Shown here: in pieces, positions 5,917 to 8,694 of the stretch
How the letters are laid out: each line of letters opens with the position of its first letter
How positions within the stretch are numbered: the first letter of the stretch is position 1
Assembly: GCA_009783805.1 (NCBI GenBank)
Contig: WRCU01000043.1
Coordinates: 1-8,694, forward strand
Origin: Oscillospiraceae bacterium
GTDB lineage: Bacteria; Bacillota; Clostridia; WRCU01
Direction: 5' to 3'
Length of the DNA stretch: 8,694 nucleotides
Position numbers and translations under genes: made by a program
The notes under the pieces: generated by a model
The model's database searches: none
What the model saw: only the letters and a program-made list of their open reading frames with translations
Told to the model about the DNA's origin: nothing

Positions 5917-5933
5917 GGACCCGGCGGGATCAC

Positions 5934-5953
5934 GCCGCCGCCGGCGCGGCGGC
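5934..5953 (+). other. Second GC-rich hairpin upstream of hpf
   Basis: GCCGCCG (5934-5940) pairs perfectly with CGGCGGC (5947-5953) around a 6-nt loop. It ends 32 nt before the hpf start codon and is followed by AT-rich DNA (aataaatacgatt), which leaves the hpf ribosome-binding region open. It could be a processing, pausing or stability element in the hpf leader. Confidence 0.45.
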
Positions 5954-5985
5954 CTTGCCAATAAATACGATTGGGGGCGTAGGCC

Positions 5986-6510
5986 ATGAGATTCAAGACG
6001 GTCGGCAGGAACTTCGAGATAAACGAGGCGATGAAGGACAGGATCGCCGGCAAGATCGGCAAGCTGGACAAGTTCTTCCACGACGAGTGCGAGGCCAGCA
6101 TCTCGATGTCGATCCAGAAGGGTCGGCACATAATCGAGGTCACCATAGCCAACGGCGGCATGATCTTCCGCGCCGAGGTGGCGACCGACGACATGTACGC
6201 CTCCATAGACAAGTCCGTGGACATAATCGAGCGGCAGATCAGGAAGAACAAGACGAGGCTGGGCAGGAAGACGGATTCCGGCTCGATCCGCACGGACTTC
6301 CCCGAGGGCGACATCTACGTCGACGAGGAAGGGGACTACAGCATCGCCCGCGTCAAGAAGTACGGGACGGAGCCCATGTCCGCGGAGGAGGCGATACTCC
6401 GCATGAACCTCATCGGGCACGAGTTCTTCGTCTTCCGCAACGCCGAGACGGGCGAGGTCAACGTGGCCTATAAAAGGAAGGCCGGCGACTACGGCCTGCT
6501 CGAGCCATGA
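5986..6510 (+). CDS. hpf: Ribosome hibernation promoting factor, long form
   Basis: HPF binds the decoding region of idle 30S subunits and, in its long form, joins two 70S ribosomes into an inactive 100S dimer. The 174-residue product has both parts. The N-terminal S30AE/YfiA domain (1-95) begins MRFKTVGRNFEINEAMKD and includes DDMYASIDKSVDIIERQIRKNK (68-89). An acidic linker follows (about 96-118). The C-terminal dimerisation domain (119-174) carries EEAILRMNLIGHEFFVFRN (134-152) and ends GDYGLLEP. The C-terminal domain marks the long form usual in Firmicutes and many other bacteria, as opposed to the short enterobacterial HPF. The ATG has G-rich GGGGG 8 nt upstream rather than a standard Shine-Dalgarno. 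pcrA follows after 33 bp on the same strand. Expression usually rises in stationary phase or stress; no specific operator is recognised here. Confidence 0.95.
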   Translation: MRFKTVGRNFEINEAMKDRIAGKIGKLDKFFHDECEASISMSIQKGRHIIEVTIANGGMIFRAEVATDDMYASIDKSVDIIERQIRKNKTRLGRKTDSGSIRTDFPEGDIYVDEEGDYSIARVKKYGTEPMSAEEAILRMNLIGHEFFVFRNAETGEVNVAYKRKAGDYGLLEP

Positions 6511-6534
6511 CGGGACGCTGATGCCCCCCATACC

Positions 6535-6538
6535 GGAG
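6535..6538 (+). promoter_or_regulatory. Ribosome binding site favouring the first pcrA ATG
   Basis: GGAG lies 5 nt before the ATG at 6544. The next in-frame ATG (6553) has a GGGAG only 2 nt away, too close for good initiation, so 6544 is preferred. The two starts differ by three residues. Confidence 0.5.
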
Positions 6539-6543
6539 CGGGA

Positions 6544-8694
6544 ATGGGAGCCATGGCGGTGCCGATAACCCTGAAGGATGAGCTTAATGAAAGGCAGTAC
6601 GAGGCCGTCACGCACATAGACGGGCCTCTCTTGATCCTGGCCGGCGCCGGGTCGGGGAAGACCAGGGTCCTCACGTACCGGACGGCCTACATGATCGGTG
6701 AGCGCGGGATCGACCCGCGCGGCATACTGGCCATAACGTTCACGAACAAGGCGGCGGGCGAGATGCGGGACCGCATCCAGGGATTGGTGGGCGACTACTC
6801 GCGCGGGATGTGGATACACACGTTCCATTCCATGTGCGCCAGGATCCTGCGCGTCGAGGCTGGGAGGCTGGGCTACGGGACCGCCTTCAGCATATATGAC
6901 GCCCAGGACTCCGGCTCCCTGATCAGGCGCTGCCTAAAGGGGCTGAACATGGATGAGAGGGGCATGGAGGTGAGGGCCATCCAATCCTCCATCAGCAAGG
7001 CCAAGGACGAGATGGTCGGGCCGGGCGGGTACATCAAGGCGTTCGGGGACTCCCACGGCAGCAGGAACGTCGCCGCCGTCTATGGGGCGTATCAGGACGC
7101 CCTGGAAAAAAGCAACGCGATGGACTTCGACGACTTGATCATGCTGACCACGCGGCTTTTCACCGATGACCCGGAAGCCCTTGAAAAATACGCGTCCAGG
7201 TTCCGGTACGTCATGGTCGACGAGTACCAGGACACGAACAAGGCCCAGTACACGCTGGTCAGCATGCTCGTATCGGGGCACGGGAACCTATGCGTGGTCG
7301 GCGACGACGACCAGTCCATCTACGGTTGGCGCGGCGCCAACATCCGGAACATCCTGGACTTCGAGAAGGAGTTCCCCGACGCCAAGGTCATCAAGCTGGA
7401 GCAGAACTACAGGTCGACGGGAAGGATCCTGGAGGCCGCGAACAGGGTGATCGGCAACAACGTGCGCAGGAAGCGCAAGGAGCTTTGGACCGCGAACCCC
7501 ACGGGGCCCGGGGTCTCCTACCATGTGGCCGAGAGCGAGCACCATGAGGCGGCGTATGTATGCGGGGGCATAGCCGTCGGCGTGGATGGGGGGCTGAGCT
7601 ACCGCGACCACGCGGTGCTGTACCGCACGAACGCCCAGTCCAGGGTCATCGAGGAGCAGATGATGGTCAGGGGCCTGCCCTACAAGGTCTTCGGGGGACT
7701 GAAGTTCTACTCGCGGAAGGAGATAAAGGACATGGTCGCCTATCTGCGGGTCATCAACAACCCGCAGGACGACGTCGGGATGCGGCGCATCATCAACGTC
7801 CCGAAGAGGGGCATAGGCGAGGTGACCGTCGAGGGGCTGAGCCGGGCGGCCTCGGAGGCGGGGAAGAGCATATTCGAGGTCATGGCGCGCCCGTCGGGGT
7901 ACCCTGCGCTGAAGGCATCGGCGAACAGGTTGTTCGGGTTCGCGGCGCTGATAGCGGGCCTTAGGGAGGCCGCGGCGGGGATGCCCATATCGGGGCTGAT
8001 AAGGAAGGTGATGGAGCTTACGGGCATGGCCGGCTCGTTGGCCGAGGAGGGGACGGAGGAGGCCCAGAGCAGGCTCGAGAACCTCAGGGAGTTCGTCTCC
8101 GTGGCGACCGAGTATGAGAAGGCCAACCCGGAGATCACCCTGGATGAGTTCCTCTGCGACGTCTCGCTGGTCTCCGACGCCGATGAGATGGGCGGCGACT
8201 CGGACTACGTTTCGTTGATGACGATCCACAGCGCGAAGGGCCTCGAGTTCCCGGTCGTGTACATGGTCGGCATGGATGAGGGGCTGTTCCCGGGATACAG
8301 GTCGGTCACGTCCGAGTCCGCGCTGGAGGAGGAGAGGCGCCTTTGCTACGTGGGGATCACCAGGTCCAAGGAAAGGCTGAGCCTCACATCCGCCAGGAGG
8401 CGCACGATATACGGCAAGACGGAGGGCTACCAGCCGTCGCGGTTCATCGGCGAGATAGGCGGCCTGCTCGAGGGCGACCCCGTATCGGGGACTGGGGCGG
8501 GTATCGGGTCGGAGCCCGTGGCGGGCCCTGAGGCGGAGGGCGCGGAAGCCGCGGGCTTGGGCAGGAGGGTCGCTAAGCCGCTGTTGCAGGTCATCGGCCA
8601 GCGGTTGGGGCCCGTGGCCGGAACGGTCAGGGGGATCAAGGTGGGCGGCGGCCCGGACGGCGCGGGGACCGAGGCATTCGCCGTGGGTGACCGG
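6544..8694 (+). CDS. pcrA: PcrA/UvrD-type superfamily 1A DNA helicase (3' end outside window)
   Basis: This ATP-driven 3'-to-5' DNA helicase acts in nucleotide excision repair, removal of RecA filaments and replication-transcription conflicts. All SF1A motifs are present in the 717 visible residues. They are Q-motif LNERQYEAV (14-22), Walker A AGAGSGKT (33-40), motif Ia AITFTNKAAGEM (63-74), HTFHS (92-96), Walker B VDEYQD (225-230) and motif III GDDDQSIYGWRGA (253-265). Then follow QNYRS (287-291), motif V TIHSAKGLEF (560-569) and motif VI EEERRLCYVGITRS (595-608) with Arg607. The sequence FGGLKFYSRKEIKD matches PcrA closely. After about residue 640 comes a low-complexity Gly/Ala/Pro/Glu stretch. 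The last visible residues, AFAVGDR, look like the start of the C-terminal Tudor-like domain (F..GDRV.H..FG), so only about 50 residues are missing. The frame has no stop up to the window edge. It follows hpf by 33 bp and is probably cotranscribed. In many Firmicutes ligA follows, which would lie outside. Confidence 0.95.
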   Translation, partial: MGAMAVPITLKDELNERQYEAVTHIDGPLLILAGAGSGKTRVLTYRTAYMIGERGIDPRGILAITFTNKAAGEMRDRIQGLVGDYSRGMWIHTFHSMCARILRVEAGRLGYGTAFSIYDAQDSGSLIRRCLKGLNMDERGMEVRAIQSSISKAKDEMVGPGGYIKAFGDSHGSRNVAAVYGAYQDALEKSNAMDFDDLIMLTTRLFTDDPEALEKYASRFRYVMVDEYQDTNKAQYTLVSMLVSGHGNLCVVGDDDQSIYGWRGANIRNILDFEKEFPDAKVIKLEQNYRSTGRILEAANRVIGNNVRRKRKELWTANPTGPGVSYHVAESEHHEAAYVCGGIAVGVDGGLSYRDHAVLYRTNAQSRVIEEQMMVRGLPYKVFGGLKFYSRKEIKDMVAYLRVINNPQDDVGMRRIINVPKRGIGEVTVEGLSRAASEAGKSIFEVMARPSGYPALKASANRLFGFAALIAGLREAAAGMPISGLIRKVMELTGMAGSLAEEGTEEAQSRLENLREFVSVATEYEKANPEITLDEFLCDVSLVSDADEMGGDSDYVSLMTIHSAKGLEFPVVYMVGMDEGLFPGYRSVTSESALEEERRLCYVGITRSKERLSLTSARRRTIYGKTEGYQPSRFIGEIGGLLEGDPVSGTGAGIGSEPVAGPEAEGAEAAGLGRRVAKPLLQVIGQRLGPVAGTVRGIKVGGGPDGAGTEAFAVGDR

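Noticed and set aside
5566..6828. 420-codon minus-strand open frame
   Set aside because: It spans the small gene, hpf and the start of pcrA in antisense and crosses the terminator. The Arg/Val/Leu/His-rich translation is typical of shadow frames in GC-rich DNA.
7288..8229. 313-codon minus-strand open frame inside pcrA
   Set aside because: It is antisense to conserved helicase motifs and its composition shows no domain.

Overview
The window reads as a piece of a GC-rich bacterial chromosome that favours ATA (Ile) and AGG (Arg) codons. A long-form ribosome hibernation factor directly followed by a PcrA/UvrD helicase, sigma-A-type promoter boxes and an MEP-pathway gene suggest a monoderm, Firmicutes/Clostridia-like anaerobe. 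This assignment is inference; I cannot name the taxon from the sequence alone. Every plausible gene is on the + strand except ispF at the left end.

Left end (1-623): two identical 45-bp copies of a repeat, 33 bp apart, the second running into the 3' end of a divergent ispF on the minus strand. The repeat boundary is abrupt and each copy carries inverted arms near its ends. It could be the edge of a CRISPR array, an attachment-site-like duplication or another short repeat family. No cas gene is in the window.

Left-centre (about 730-5476): a tightly packed three-gene operon diverging from ispF. It encodes a LolD/MacB-type ABC ATPase, an 871-residue secreted and membrane-anchored protein made of about five CARDB/NEW3-like beta-sandwich repeats, and a MacB/FtsX-type four-helix permease. 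The genes are 5 bp apart and then overlap by 8 bp, so they probably form one machine: ATPase inside, permease in the membrane, and a long Ig-like stalk outside. This is the most distinctive system in the window.

Centre (5477-5985): a near-consensus promoter followed within about 50 nt by an intrinsic terminator, then a 75-residue protein of unknown function, then a 114-bp spacer with two GC-rich hairpins.

Right (5986-8694): hpf (long form) and, 33 bp downstream, pcrA. The right edge cuts pcrA at what looks like the start of its C-terminal Tudor-like domain. The small unknown gene, hpf and pcrA may share transcription from the promoter at 5507-5535, with the leader terminator and the intergenic hairpins as possible control points.
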